A DNA stretch of 64,000 nucleotides from Ctenosaura bakeri (taxonomy: Eukaryota; Chordata; Lepidosauria; Squamata; Iguanidae): assembly GCA_948474755.1 (NCBI GenBank), contig CAOLHI010001474.1, forward strand, positions 186,001-250,000, in the 5' to 3' direction. Shown in pieces: positions 11,001-20,640 of this stretch. A program made the position numbers and the translations under genes. How positions within the stretch are numbered: position 1 is the stretch's first letter; every line of letters starts with the position of its first letter. The notes below the pieces were generated by a model. It was not told the origin of the DNA and did not search any database. It saw nothing but the letters and a program-made list of their open reading frames with translations.

Positions 11001-11925
11001 GGTTTCCCCAGCCCACCACACAGTAGTTGTTATGGAACAGGATATGTGAAGTGGGCACAGGCTGCAGATTCCAATTCCTTTCCAGCCTTTCACAGTTGGT
11101 ATAGTTTCCTCTGTTGGTGGCACAACAATGATTTATGACAACTGTGCTACAGGAAACCATTACTTGGTAAGAAATGCCACCATATAAACTGGAGGTTGTG
11201 GGAACAATTAATTTTCTTTATATATAAAATAAAAGGAGAGGTTGTGACAGTGAACAAATTCTCTATTTCTGGAAGGTTTTTTTTTCAAGATTAAAAAATT
11301 AATGAAATAATCTACTAATGGTTTCCTATGAATCAACCCTAGGGAAGTGTCGGCACTACTCAGTATCATAAGGATGAATTGACACCTATCTGTAACATAG
11401 TTCTACATTTTTTAAAATTGTTTTGTGCAAGGAATGTTTATTTATCTTGACAGTTCAGTGCCTTGGTTAGGACTAACTGGAAGTTTGTGACTACATGATC
11501 ACAACGTCATATTTTCTTATGCTGAAATGACTTCCTAATATGAACTTAGAAGAGCATATGTGTGGACATATGGCCTTATATTTCAGAAAATTCAGGAGGT
11601 AGGACATGAAAGTAATCCATATACCACCTCAAACATTCATCTCCATGAAGGATATATGGCTGATCAATCTGGATTAATTGTCCTGGTTAATATAGCTGTA
11701 CACTGCAGAATCTTGAACTGTATTCAGCCAAGATGCCAAGAAGATGGCCATTTAATTATTTGGGGAAAAGTGAAGCCTTTGCTTAACCCCTTCTTGTGTT
11801 TCAGGATGGAGGTCATGGGACAGGATGGAGGAGATTGTGCTTATTTGAATGATGAATTCAAACCCAGCACCTCAAGATGCTCTCAAGAACACCGCTGGAT
11901 CTGCAGGAAAGTTGGAATGGACTGA
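7113..11925 (+). CDS. C-type-lectin-like type II receptor, CLEC2/CD69-like (overview of four exons)
   Basis: Four exons, 7113-7190, 8259-8425, 8851-8948 and 11805-11925, join with matching phases (1, 0, 2) and no stop until TGA at 11,923. They encode a short basic juxtamembrane stretch, one membrane segment (VSLIVILVLFIIIL) and a C-type-lectin-like domain (CTLD) split over three exons, as is usual for natural killer complex lectins. The domain shows CPxYCPxDWIGxNGNCYYF, WIGL, WKWTNG, CAYLND and a closing HRWICRK. It lacks the EPN/QPD and WND calcium-sugar motifs of classical lectins, so protein ligands are more likely than sugars (family knowledge). An exon for the cytoplasmic tail and start codon was not found; it should end in phase 1 and lie upstream. 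The gene is most like CLEC2-type receptors, but orthology cannot be fixed by eye. Confidence 0.8.
7191..8258. repeat. Intron with microsatellites and a SINE tail
   Basis: Holds a TG-rich run (about 7,607-7,642), a TG microsatellite (about 7,868-7,885) and a SINE/LINE-type tail (GTAAGCCACTTCGAGTCCTG, near 7,950) ending in a GGT/GAT trinucleotide array at about 7,988-8,048. Trinucleotide arrays at retroposon tails are common. Confidence 0.75.
8259..8425 (+). CDS. C-type-lectin-like gene, CTLD exon 1
   Basis: It encodes ILYWQSRCPAYCPPDWIGHN and continues through NGNCYYF to NIEPEEE before the donor GTGAGA. Two acceptors, 8,252 and 8,258, keep the frame. The matching exon in the dead paralogue begins just after CTCAATAG, which favours 8,258. 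Four cysteines of the fold are present, and NWT is a potential N-glycosylation site. The exon ends in phase 0. Confidence 0.85.
8851..8948 (+). CDS. C-type-lectin-like gene, CTLD exon 2
   Basis: Acceptor TTCTTTATAG and donor GTGAGT bound a 98-bp exon encoding DFITRQRGKDIYWIGLRRDR and ending WKWTNGKKF plus two bases. WIGL and W-x-W-x-NG are the hallmark core of the CTLD fold. The exon ends in phase 2, which fits the last exon. Confidence 0.85.
9251..9498 (-). repeat. tRNA-derived SINE in the lectin intron
   Basis: Read on the minus strand it starts with a tRNA-like head carrying an A box (TGGCGCAGTGGTTAAATGCC) and a B box (GTGAGTTCGATCC). It ends in GGCGGGATACAAATAAATA, an A-rich tail. CTGTTA flanks it on both sides (9,245-9,250 and 9,499-9,504). 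Both pol III boxes are intact, so it is a young-looking copy. Confidence 0.9.
9640..9756. mobile_element. PAL MITE, partial
   Basis: The CCCTCCCTGGACTGCAAACC and CCAGGATTCCATAGAATG segments are the right-arm part of the palindromic element. Only this arm is recognisable. Confidence 0.55.
9757..9848. repeat. Small tandem array, three units of about 28-32 bp
   Basis: The motif CAATC(G/A)TATGAG...TTTGCCTG occurs three times in a row (TCAATCGTATGAGG, AGTCATATGAAG, CCAATCATATGAGC, each followed by TTGCCTG). The units are diverged. Confidence 0.6.
10130..10233 (+). repeat. SINE/LINE 3' tail split by a mariner-like element
   Basis: TATATTGTAAACCTGAGAGG leading to AAAAGGTGGTATGTAAATA is the common retroposon tail of this genome (compare 7,950 and 50,580). 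It is interrupted at its terminal TA by the element at 10,234. Confidence 0.6.
10234..10750. mobile_element. Tc1/mariner-like MITE, copy 1
   Basis: It begins CAGTACCCCCTCCACATTTG and ends in the inverse, CACA/TTCACAG-type TIR closing with GGAGGGAGGACTG, flanked by TA on both sides. The CAGT start and TA target are those of Tc1/mariner elements. No transposase frame is present; an open minus-strand frame of 238 codons across it has no domain resemblance. A second copy is at 61,421. Confidence 0.85.
10753..11804. other. Rest of the last lectin intron
   Basis: No further exon with matching phase is seen. There is a GCAA-type microsatellite near 10,758-10,780 and AT-rich DNA. The intron ends in TTCTTGTGTTTCAG, a strong acceptor. 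Confidence 0.5.
11805..11925 (+). CDS. C-type-lectin-like gene, last CTLD exon
   Basis: After the acceptor the exon supplies one base to finish the split codon, then encodes MEVMGQDGGDCAYLNDEF, followed by SRCSQEHRWICRKVGMD and TGA. It carries the last three cysteines of the domain. The short link between KKF and the GGDCAYLND segment is typical of reptilian CLEC2-like proteins as I know them. Confidence 0.85.
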
Positions 11926-12057
11926 AAAATGAAAAAAGAAGATGAAAGGATTTGAAGTACAATAACGCTTAGCACTGAGGAGCCAAGAATGTCTAGAGTT
12001 GATAGTTTGAGTGACCCAAAGTGCCCTCCAAAGTGTTGAATCCAAACTCTTAAATAG

Positions 12058-12063
12058 ATTAAA
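12058..12063 (+). promoter_or_regulatory. Possible poly(A) signal of the lectin gene (ATTAAA)
   Basis: ATTAAA lies 133 bases after the stop codon. It is the first plausible signal; a canonical AATAAA is not seen nearby, so this is tentative. Confidence 0.3.
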
Positions 12064-12413
12064 TGCTTTGATTAGCTACTTCAGAGTATGGACTAAAAAC
12101 AGGCATGAATTGATTGCTCTGCTGGTATGGGAGCCACCAGCTCTCATTGTTTGTATGCTCATGTGTACTTGTGTGTATAGGCAAAGGAACATGGGGAGAG
12201 GGAGAGCCAAGAAATAGCCTTGTTCCTTGTTTTTCTGATAACTGGCATCACAGCAAGCAAGCAAACAAGCAAAAAGCAAAGCCAGGCCATTCCTCTCCCT
12301 CATTGTTTGGCAACCTTAACACCAGGTTTATGATTTTTCTCAACAGCTCCCTGTCATTGTCTCTCCCTGCTTTGTGGAAAGTAAACTGATAGAGAAAAGC
12401 AGTGGCAAACCAC

Positions 12414-12807
12414 GGCCCTTTTCGCACGCAGTTTCTTTTGCATGAGGGCTCCTTGAGTGTCGTGTGAATGGGAGCGTTGGTCCGTATGACACACTCCCAT
12501 TCACACGACGCTCACTGGCTCTAAGCTGAAAATACTGCACGGTCGCGCAATGCTTGCGGGGCCCTCGCGCACCTACCTGTGTGCGGTGCATCGAACGAGC
12601 CGGGCCGGTCGCGCTTCCTCCCCCAGCGCAGCCTACAGCTCCCAGGCTGCACTGCGAAAGGAAGGGGCGGGGTGCTAGCGTGACGGTTGTGCAATCAGCA
12701 AGCTGCTGCGGGAGGCAGAAGGGCTGCCATGAGCGGCTCACGCAAACGGCTGCTCTCGCGAGCGCTGCCCCCCACTGCCATGACAAAGGTAAGGTGCAAA
12801 AAGGGCC
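12414..12807. mobile_element. MITE-H copy 2, perfect CAC target duplication
   Basis: Ends are GGCCCTTTTCGCACGC and GGTGCAAAAAGGGCC, flanked by CAC at 12,411-12,413 and 12,808-12,810. Inside, CGTGTGAATGGGAG and CTCCCATTCACACG form a perfect 14-bp stem separated by about 22 bases. CpG-rich core. Confidence 0.9.
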
Positions 12808-12810
12808 CAC

Positions 12811-14595
12811 ATGAAGGTTATTGTCGGGTGGTCCCTCCATATTTAGTATGTGATAGTATTTAGTATGGGATATGTAGTAGTAGTATGTAACTGCTTGCTT
12901 GTAACCAAGAATGAACCAGAGACCGTTAAGTCAACAACACTGATAAGTAAAACCAGCCTGAGTTCCCCAAGGTCATTTACTGTCTGCTTACTGTGGGAAT
13001 AGATTGCATTGCTTATAATGTTTGGTCTTTGAGAATTGCCTCCAGTTTTATCACTGAAGTCTTGTACATGCATCACGCTCTAAATAAATCATGTATTAGC
13101 ATTGGTACATTTGTGTGTGTGATCTCGGTTCCTGACAGTTACACATGCAGAAGACAGTGGTGCTTGGCTGCCATTAAAATTCTGTGAATAAGAAGTGGGG
13201 TGGCAGCAGCATAAAAGTCTCATCTGGAATCACATTCAGAGTTGAAGCAAGATTAGTCACCTACATGAAAGGAAAAATTATGTTTGATACAGACCACCTG
13301 ATTTAATTATGGTGGGATGTTTACATGCCATTGTGATTGCTGGTGTCCTGGGTGAGGAAACGTCAAGCTCTTGTGAGCTTTTCTGTCTTTGTCACACTAG
13401 AAGAGCTACACTAGGAGACAACTACAAAATGGAGCCAGTGGAAACCAAGTAGCAAACAAACACAAAATGGTTCCTCAGAAAGCTGGACCTAGAACTGAGG
13501 AGAAGGGTGCTTTGGAACACACAGTCCATGGTTCCCAGGCTAGAAGAAAGGCTGAGCGATTGAAGGTTCTTTGACATTTATCGTCTAATCTGTATCTGTT
13601 TGGAGGTCCCTTTTGTAACTGTCTGGTCACCCAGGCTCCCAGCTTGTGAACAACAGTATTTTCCGAACAGACAGAGTTAACATCAGTACTCCACTTAGGC
13701 ACTCTTTAGTCTTAGAACCTGAGGATATTTAATATGGGAGAATGAGCAGGCTCTCCTTCAGCCTTTTAGCATGTTTCATTAAATAATAAAGTAGTAGATA
13801 TGCAAATATACACTCATTAGGGAGCAGCAGACTTTTTAGTGTCTAGACATTTATCAGTTGACATTACACGGCATGCAAGTATCAGACCTTTACATCTTAT
13901 CAGATTCTTTCATATTCATCCTAGCAAACATTCACTAAGAGACATTATACAGTCATAGGGAAATTTTGTATCTTCTGTTTCCTCCTAGTAGGCCTCTCTG
14001 TACTTTAACACATAGAAGAACCATAACATCTGTGGAGAAAATGCACAGGCACCCATGGAAGATAATTATTTCCCACAGGCATTGCAACCCATCTATTGCA
14101 ACATCATGTATATATAACCATTTATTCAGATAGGCTATATTACTAATATGATTCCTATTTGAGAATAGAGGTTCTCTCTTCCTCTCTCTTAACAGCATTG
14201 TCTGTGTATTTATCAACTAGGAACAGCCAAGTCATTGTAAAACACTTGTATTGGTGCATACGAGGCTGCCCAGAGCAGGTTCAACACCTCTCCCCCGTTG
14301 ATATGGAAGCCACCAGCTACCACTACCATCAGCTATCCTGGGCCAAAAGCCAGATGTAGTTCTGCTTAGAGGACACCCACTGGAACAAATTGGGCTTGAG
14401 TTAAGGGTGGGTTCTACCATTGGGCAAAAGAAGACAACTACCTTAATGGAGGGAGATGCTTTGTGGAGAGGATGGCTATATCTCTTTGTCCTCATACCCA
14501 TTCCTCTCTTTTGCATGACAGAGATGGCAGTTCCAGCACACTATACCCAATATGTGTGTGTGTGTGTGTTCGTTCCATGATAACAGCCATGTAAC
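12811..14595. other. Intergenic stretch
   Basis: No gene or clear repeat was recognised, apart from a TG microsatellite near 14,552-14,569 and AATAAA near 13,083. Short frames here lack any family feature. Confidence 0.5.
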
Positions 14596-15331
14596 AGAGA
14601 GAAATGTAAGGTCCCACACTTAGACAGGTAAGATGAAATGCACAAATATAAGATGGGAGACACCTGTCTGGACAACAGTACATGTGAAAGGGATCTAGGA
14701 ATCTTACTAGACCACAAGCTGAACATGAGTCAGCAGTGCAATGCAGCAGCAAAGAAAGCTAACATGATTCTTGGTTACATTAATAGGAGTTTAGATCGAG
14801 GAAAGTAATAGTACCACTCAATTCTGCCTTGGTCAGACTTCATCTGGAATACTGTGTCCAGTTCTAGGCACCTCATTTCAAGAAGGATATTGACAAGCTA
14901 GAACGTTTCCATAGGAGGGTGAAGGGTATGGAAGCCATGTCCTATAAGGAACATCTTAGGAAGTTGGGTATGTTTAGTCTGCAGAAGAGAAGGTTAAGAG
15001 GGGACATGATAGCTGTATTTAAATATTTGAAAGGGTGACATATTGAAGAGGGCACAGACTTGTTTTCCACTGCTCCAGAGACTAGGACAAGGAACAATGG
15101 GTTCAAACTAGAGGAAACTACACCTAAACCTCTGGAAGAACTTCCTGTTCGGCAGTGGAACATGCTGCCTCGGAGTGTGGTGGAGTCTCCTTCTTTGGAG
15201 GCTTCTGAGCAGAGACTGGATAGCCATCTGTTGGGAGTGCTTTGATTGTGTATTCTTGCATGGCAGGGGGCTGGACTAGATAATCCCTGTGGTCTCCTTC
15301 CAACTCTATTATTCTATGATTCTATGATCTA
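14596..15331 (+). mobile_element. CR1 LINE, 5'-truncated and decayed
   Basis: It follows the order of the CR1 copy at 41.5-42.7 and 49.6-50.3 kb: AGAAATGTAAGGTCC, GGGATCTAGGAATC, CACAAGCTGAACATGAGTC, CGGCAGTGGAACATGCTGCC, then the ATTCTATGATTCTATGAT tail. Frameshifts and stops break the protein. Confidence 0.9.
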
Positions 15332-16939
15332 AAGCTTCAGCTGGAAGCAGGGTGGGCCTCAAACATTTCTCTGCCTGGGGCAAATATGGCATCTTTCCCC
15401 CTTTATACAGCAACTGACTGGCAGCAGAGCCGTATGCCCCACCCATCACATCCAAGGAGAGCTGAGTGCTCTGGCAATGCATAGTTGGTCACATGGTACA
15501 TACAGCTCTATCTATTCCTTACATCTCTCAGCATCTGCTACCATAATTCAAATGAGTTGATTTTCTTCCTATCAGCTTTCTTCACTGTCCAGCTTCCACA
15601 ACTTTACATAGAAACTGGAAATACAGTGGCATGGACAGTGTCACCTTTAGTATTCAATGATATATCTTTACACCAGGATCTTGTCTAGTTCTTTCATAGC
15701 TGCCATTTTCCAAGTCCTAGTTTTATTTTGATTTCTTGACTGCAATATGGGTGTAAAAATATTTTTTTTGTATTCTGGGATGTGCCTCTCAAGCAGCATT
15801 TAGAACAAAAACTACAGGGCCCAGAGACTTTTCATGCACAAACTCCATTTCAAATCAGAGGCTTCAAGGGCTCAGTGATCCCTAAGCGTAGCAAAGGTTA
15901 CTCAGATCCCTCAGAAAAGTTCAGTAGAAAACTGAACTTGGATCTCTCAAGTGACAGTTTACCAACACAGCCTCTGTATCCAAGTGGCTTGCCACACAGA
16001 TTCACAGAATCCAACCTGGTAAAGACTCGGATTTGACCACTTAAAACCCATCCAGTGCTGATGCATTTTTAAAATCATAAATAAGCAGCCTGTTTTGTTT
16101 TTGTTTTTTAAGACTCTGTTTCTATCTCTATCCTATGAATCTTAGCTCAGTATATTCAGTAACTCTATATACCTAGACTTTGGGCTTAACTGGCCAAAGT
16201 TGCCACCATTTCAATGATACACTGGAATCTCAATTGCTCATTTTTAGATGCTGAACTTTGGAAGAAATTATATCATCGATCCTTACCTTTTTCTCCCTTT
16301 CAGAGGATTCATGGGCCCTTGAATAGCACCATTTCATACTCTTTCTGATTGTAAACCTAACTCCTCTCTACTGGTGTAGTGAGAGATACAGAGGATTACC
16401 AGATGGCTGGTATTTTGCTGATCTAGTCAGTAAAACCATGCTCAATTAGCAGGTTCTGCTACATGGAACAGCCTATCTGATGGACTGTGGAATCTTAGCT
16501 CCCAATATAACTTTTTAATGGGTATCTCTCTGAGATTTCAAGCCCCAGACTCAAAAACAAGAGATGACACTCTCCCCTACTTGTCATGTCATGAGGGGCA
16601 GCCCTGATTATGTCATTAATCATGAGACATTCACTACCAACTATTTTATTCAAGTAAAAGCCACCAAATCTAACAAATCAGGAAAATATAGGTTTGCACA
16701 CTTTTTTGTCTAAGAAGCTCTTGTCCTGAGAACTGGAGCAGAAGGTCTAGGCCCTGAGATCTGGCAACCCTATTGTCAGATGACAGAACCTGTTATGCAA
16801 AAGGTATATCCTATTCAGATGGAAGTTTCATCTAAGACTAGCTTGACAAATTTGATATATCTCCACCCAAGTAAAGAGTATTTAATAAAAAGATACTATA
16901 ATATGATCACCCATAACTCTGCAATAGATTATCCTGGAC
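15332..16939. other. Intergenic stretch
   Basis: Nothing coding or clearly repetitive was recognised. Short open frames (for example 15,782-16,036) show no domain and are probably chance. Confidence 0.45.
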
Positions 16940-17175
16940 ATCCACTATACTCAAGGATACCTAATCTCATTTGATTTTGGTAGTTAAGTGGGATTGGGCC
17001 TGGCTGGTACCTGGCTGGGAGGTCATCAGATAATGGTAGGAATCTCCAGGTAGTAGGACTATGGAAGGAATCCTGCCTGAAACCTTAAAAAGTCATGGCT
17101 GCCAGTCAGAGCTGGAAATGTTGGGCTAGATACAGCAATGTTCTGACTCAGTACATTACAGTTTCCTATATTCCT
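16940..17175 (+). repeat. 5S rRNA-derived SINE (SINE3-type)
   Basis: The first about 110 bases track a 5S rRNA gene: ACCTAATCTCATTTGATTTT, TAGTTAAGTGGGATTGGGCC and TGGCTGGTACCTGGCTGGGA correspond to the 5S regions holding the internal A box, intermediate element and C box. A non-5S body follows, ending GGGCTAGATACAGCAATGTT and TTTCCTATATTCC. The head has decayed by many transitions, so it is unlikely to be transcribed. Confidence 0.8.
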
Positions 17176-17374
17176 CTGTAACAAAGAATCTGGACTGTTT
17201 TATTGGACATTTAAAGGAGTTAATGAGTGAGCAGTTCTGGAAAATGATGTAACTCTCCATCCTTTGCAGAATTCCATGCCTTTTCCACTGTGTTTTGATA
17301 CACCTGACCTCTTAATGGGTAATATGGGGCTGGATGATGAGGCCTAAGATGCAAAGAAATGCATATCCTTTAAC

Positions 17375-17460
17375 TGTGTGTTCTCAGCTGAGAAATTCCT
17401 GATTAATCTATCCTCTCACCTTTCCAACCTCTTTTCAGCTCAGTTTTTCTCTCCTCCTCC
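17375..17460 (-). repeat. R-family repeat, left part, split by the provirus
   Basis: GATTAATCTATCCTCTCACC up to TTTTTCTCTCCTCCTCC aligns with 250-305 of the window. The repeat resumes at 26,303 after the provirus, so this was the integration site. Confidence 0.7.
17457..17460. repeat. 5' target site duplication of the provirus (CTCC)
   Basis: CTCC directly precedes the 5' LTR and again follows the 3' LTR (26,303-26,306). Four bases is the usual duplication for gammaretrovirus-like integrases. Confidence 0.85.
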
Positions 17461-17837
17461 TGAAGGGGTTAAGTCAGCAAGGAGAATTTCCTTCTAGCAG
17501 TGAATACACAAACACATCAGCTAATTGGGCTCATCTTTATCTCTGCAGCTAAGTTAGACAAAGGGGCATTGTTTACTTAAGAGCTCGCGGCTAAATCTTG
17601 CCTGCAAGGCACCGCTAATTCACAATGTTATCTCAAGGTTAGAGACGGCCGGCCGATCTGACCATGGGAATAAATCTACAAGTTACAAATTGCTATGTTA
17701 AGACGCTGCTTGTAATCAACACTTGTATTCTCTTGTATACTCTCATATAATCAAATGACGTGCCTGCTGATGGCTTAATGATGTATCTGTTAGGGATTGG
17801 CTGGAATGTGGGTATTTAGAATTGTGTTAGTAAAAGG

Positions 17838-17845
17838 TATAAAAA
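17838..17845 (+). promoter_or_regulatory. LTR TATA box (TATAAAAA)
   Basis: TATAAAAA sits about 70 bases before the AATAAA signal, the expected spacing for a short R region. The same motif is at 26,151 in the 3' LTR. Confidence 0.75.
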
Positions 17846-17907
17846 GAGTGATTTCAATTCTGGGAGGGGGGAGAGCAGTTTTTCTTTGCCATCCTGTATT
17901 CGGAAGC

Positions 17908-17913
17908 AATAAA
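17908..17913 (+). terminator. LTR poly(A) signal (AATAAA)
   Basis: AATAAA within GAAGCAATAAAGC, downstream of the TATA box. Its counterpart in the 3' LTR (26,222-26,227) would end the genomic transcript. Confidence 0.8.
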
Positions 17914-17991
17914 GCTTTATTTGCTTTTGAAGTCCACCTAAAGGGTCTTTGCGTTCTCTTTCTTTCTTTTTTCTCTCGGCTATAACATTTC

Positions 17992-18009
17992 TGGTGCATT
18001 GGCCGGGAA
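17992..18009 (+). other. Primer binding site, tRNA-Gly (GCC)
   Basis: TGGTGCATTGGCCGGGAA begins four bases after the LTR. It is complementary to the 3' end of vertebrate tRNA-Gly(GCC), including CCA, over all 18 bases. Confidence 0.85.
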
Positions 18010-18592
18010 ACAAAACAGAGAAAAGGGGAGGCAAAGGGGCTTTGTTTCCCCCTCTTTGGCAGCGTTCGCGCGCGGGGCTGGCCTCCCCCTCTTTGCAAAA
18101 CCCAGGGCGCCCTCGACTGAATTTGGTCGAAGAGGTTTGGTTTTGAGCAGGAACGTGCTTCCTCCGTGGCAACGTTCTAGCCAACGAACCCACAGGTGGC
18201 AGTATAGTGGCCTCCCACATTGGTAAGCGACCTCCCTGCGTTCAGGGGGAAGGAGGGCCTGATCACCCCTCAGTCCCGCCTCAGTAACCCACGGTGTGTG
18301 TGGGCGAAGCCGCGTGGACTCCGGACAGTGGTAAAATAATTGAAGAGACGTCTCTGATTTGGTAAATGGTGGTGGGAGGCTGTTCGTGGTATGAGTGTGG
18401 TGTGACTGCTCTGACCAGAGTCAGATTTATGTGTGGTGTCGCAGTTCCTGGTCCATGCTGTAGAGTCGTCCAGGTGGCCAGGTCGACACAGAAAGTCTGT
18501 TGTAATTTCCTCGTGTGTAGACGCACAGGACCCCATCACCTGGGCGTCAAATCCCCTCCCCCTCTGTGTTTTGTCTGAACAAGCGGGAGGAT
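18010..18592 (+). other. Provirus leader (packaging region) with possible splice donor
   Basis: This 583-bp untranslated leader between the primer site and gag is GC-rich. ATTG|GTAAGC at 18,222/18,223 is the best candidate for the major splice donor used to make env mRNA. A packaging signal would be expected here but cannot be recognised by eye. Confidence 0.5.
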
Positions 18593-20371
18593 ATGGGTGG
18601 GGGAGCAAGTCGTCAGACCCCTTTGGACTGTATGGTGAAAAACTTTAAGAAAGGTTTTGGTGGGGACTATGGGGGCGCCCCGATGACACCGGGACGGCTG
18701 CGAAACTTGTGTGAGGTAGAGTGGCCATCCTTTAAAGTGGGGTGGCCGTCTGAGGGAAGTTTAGAGCCCGCTAGGATAAAGGCAGTATTTGCTATTGTGG
18801 TGGGGGATTCGGGCCACCCTGATCAATTCCCTTATATAGACTCTTGGGACTCTATAGTCACGGAAAATCCCCCTTGGATACGAAAATGTCATGAGCAGAT
18901 TTGTAAAGCAATGTTGGTAAGGCAGGATCGGATGAGGCGGAAGCACAACATGAGACCGGTCCTTCCTAACTCGGCTCCCGAGGAGCCCAATGCCCCTCCT
19001 CCGCCGTATTCTGCTTTGCCGGTGATGGTTGTGCCACCTCTCCCTGCTGCACTGGGGTGCAGCCCGCTCCGCCAGCAATGCAGCCACCACCACAGATACA
19101 GCCGGCTCAGCCAGCCCCCCCGGCAGCTGCAGCTCCACTGACAGGGGGAGCGGGGGTGGCGGCTTCCCCAGAACAGCCAGAGGCAGGGATTGGGGAGATA
19201 GGGGTCCTCAGCCAGGCCGCCCGGGAGCCAACAGATGCGGGGAAGAGATATGATTTCCGAAAGAGAGAGAGAGAAAGGGAAGACGGAGAGTTGGTGGCAC
19301 CCCTGAGACAAGTCAGCCAGGTGATGGCTGACCCGAATGCAGAAGCAGGCTACCAGCGGGTCCAAAGTTACCAATACACCCCTTTCACCATGTCGGATCT
19401 CCTCAATTGGAAGTCCCATTATGCCACCTACACAGAAAAGCCCCAGGAAATGATCGAACTTTGCTCCAGTATCATGGCTTCTCATGTCCCTAACTGGCAG
19501 GATTGTCAGCAACTCTTAATGACCCTGTTCACCACTGAAGAACGGAGGAGAGTCATCGGGCAGGCGGAGCGAATAGCCAGGGACCGGGCTCCCCCAGGAG
19601 AGGCGAATCCAGACCAGTGGGTGAGAGGCAGAGTCCCAGTGGTAGATCACGGGTGGGATCCAAACCGTCCTGACGAAATGACAATGCTTACAGACTACCA
19701 AGCTTTGCTGGTAGAGGCAATGAGGGCAGGAATGAAGAAACCCGTCAATATGACTAAGGTCCTAGAAATTCATCAGGGACCAACAGAACCCCCGGGGGAC
19801 TTTTTAGAGAGACTGCTTAATGCTTATCGACAGTACACCCCTGTGAACCCAGATGATCCCGGCAATCGCCAGATGGTAAATATGACTTTTGTAGCCCAGA
19901 GCCAGCCTGATATACGGAAGAAACTTCAGAAGCAGGAAGGATTTGCCGGTATGAATCTGAGCCAGTTAGTGGAAATTGCTCAAAAGGTGTATGCGAACAG
20001 AGATCAGGAGGAGAAGCGAGAAAAGGACAGACGAATGCATAAGAAGGCAGAGCTGTTAGCCGTAGCACTGGCAACCCGAGGCACGATGGCAGCCAGAGGG
20101 AAGGATGGGAGCGTTGGAAGGGAAAAAAAAACCCCAGCTGGGATCCGATCAGTGTGCTTTCTGTCGCAAGACTGGGCATTGGAAGAATGAGTGTCCCAAC
20201 CGAAGGGAGAGGGGGGGCCGCGGTCAGGGAGCTGATGACGGCAGAGGAAGGACAGCCAACCGCGGCAGAGGCAGAGGCAGAGGCAGAGTGGTGAATGGGA
20301 GGTATGAGCAACCACAAGATGCCTACGACGGGGATTTCATCGGGCTGGCCGCCACAGAAAATTATGAGTAG
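18593..20371 (+). pseudogene. gag: gag, interrupted by two frameshifts
   Basis: The start is chosen at the ATG giving MGGGASRQTPL, a myristoylation-type N terminus of matrix. A PPPPY late-domain motif lies near 18,994-19,008. The frame then shifts near 19,050-19,057. The capsid part follows in the second frame and includes a TPFTMSDLLNWK segment and a major homology-like region (QGPTEPPGDFLERLL). A second shift falls at or after the nine-A run at 20,123-20,131. The nucleocapsid is in a third frame, with a single CCHC knuckle (20,153-20,194) and an Arg/Gly-rich tail. It stops at TAG, 20,369. Gag makes the virion core; this copy cannot give full Gag without frameshifting. Confidence 0.9.
20369..20371 (+). 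other. gag/pol boundary stop (TAG) consistent with readthrough
   Basis: A single TAG separates the nucleocapsid from the protease region in the same frame. Gammaretroviruses express pol by suppressing a UAG at this place; whether it worked here is inference. Confidence 0.6.
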
Positions 20372-20640
20372 GACAGACCGGGTCCCCTTTTTCTCGGCCC
20401 CGGGGAGCCCATGGTCACAGCCCTAATAGGGGGCCGAGCCATCTCTATGATGGTAGATCATAGCCCGGTCTGTGATAAATTCAGCAGTAGCCCCGAAATC
20501 TGGAGAAGCCATCAGCATCGTGGGCGCTACAGGAAAGTCAGAACAGCACCCACTGTTAGAACAACGGCTTGTAGACGTGGGTAGACATCAGGTTACTCAC
20601 CAATTTTTATATCTGCCAAAATGCCCCGTGCCACTTTTCG
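20372..20640 (+). pseudogene. pro: pro (retroviral protease), damaged at the active site
   Basis: The region between the gag stop and RT holds protease-like segments: IGGRAISMMVD just before the expected catalytic Asp-Thr-Gly, then, in another frame, FLYLPKCPVPLFGRDLL near its end. The triad is not readable: after the Asp codon (20,455-20,457) the frame continues HSP, and a frameshift follows before 20,472. A small deletion or rearrangement at the active site is the likely cause. Confidence 0.75.

Larger units (their letters stand above)
17461..17987 (+). repeat. Provirus 5' LTR (527 bp)
   Basis: It starts TGAAGGGGTTAAG and ends GGCTATAACA (TG...CA). The 3' copy at 25,774-26,302 is nearly identical. 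It contains a TATA box and a poly(A) signal in the order expected for U3-R-U5. Confidence 0.95.
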
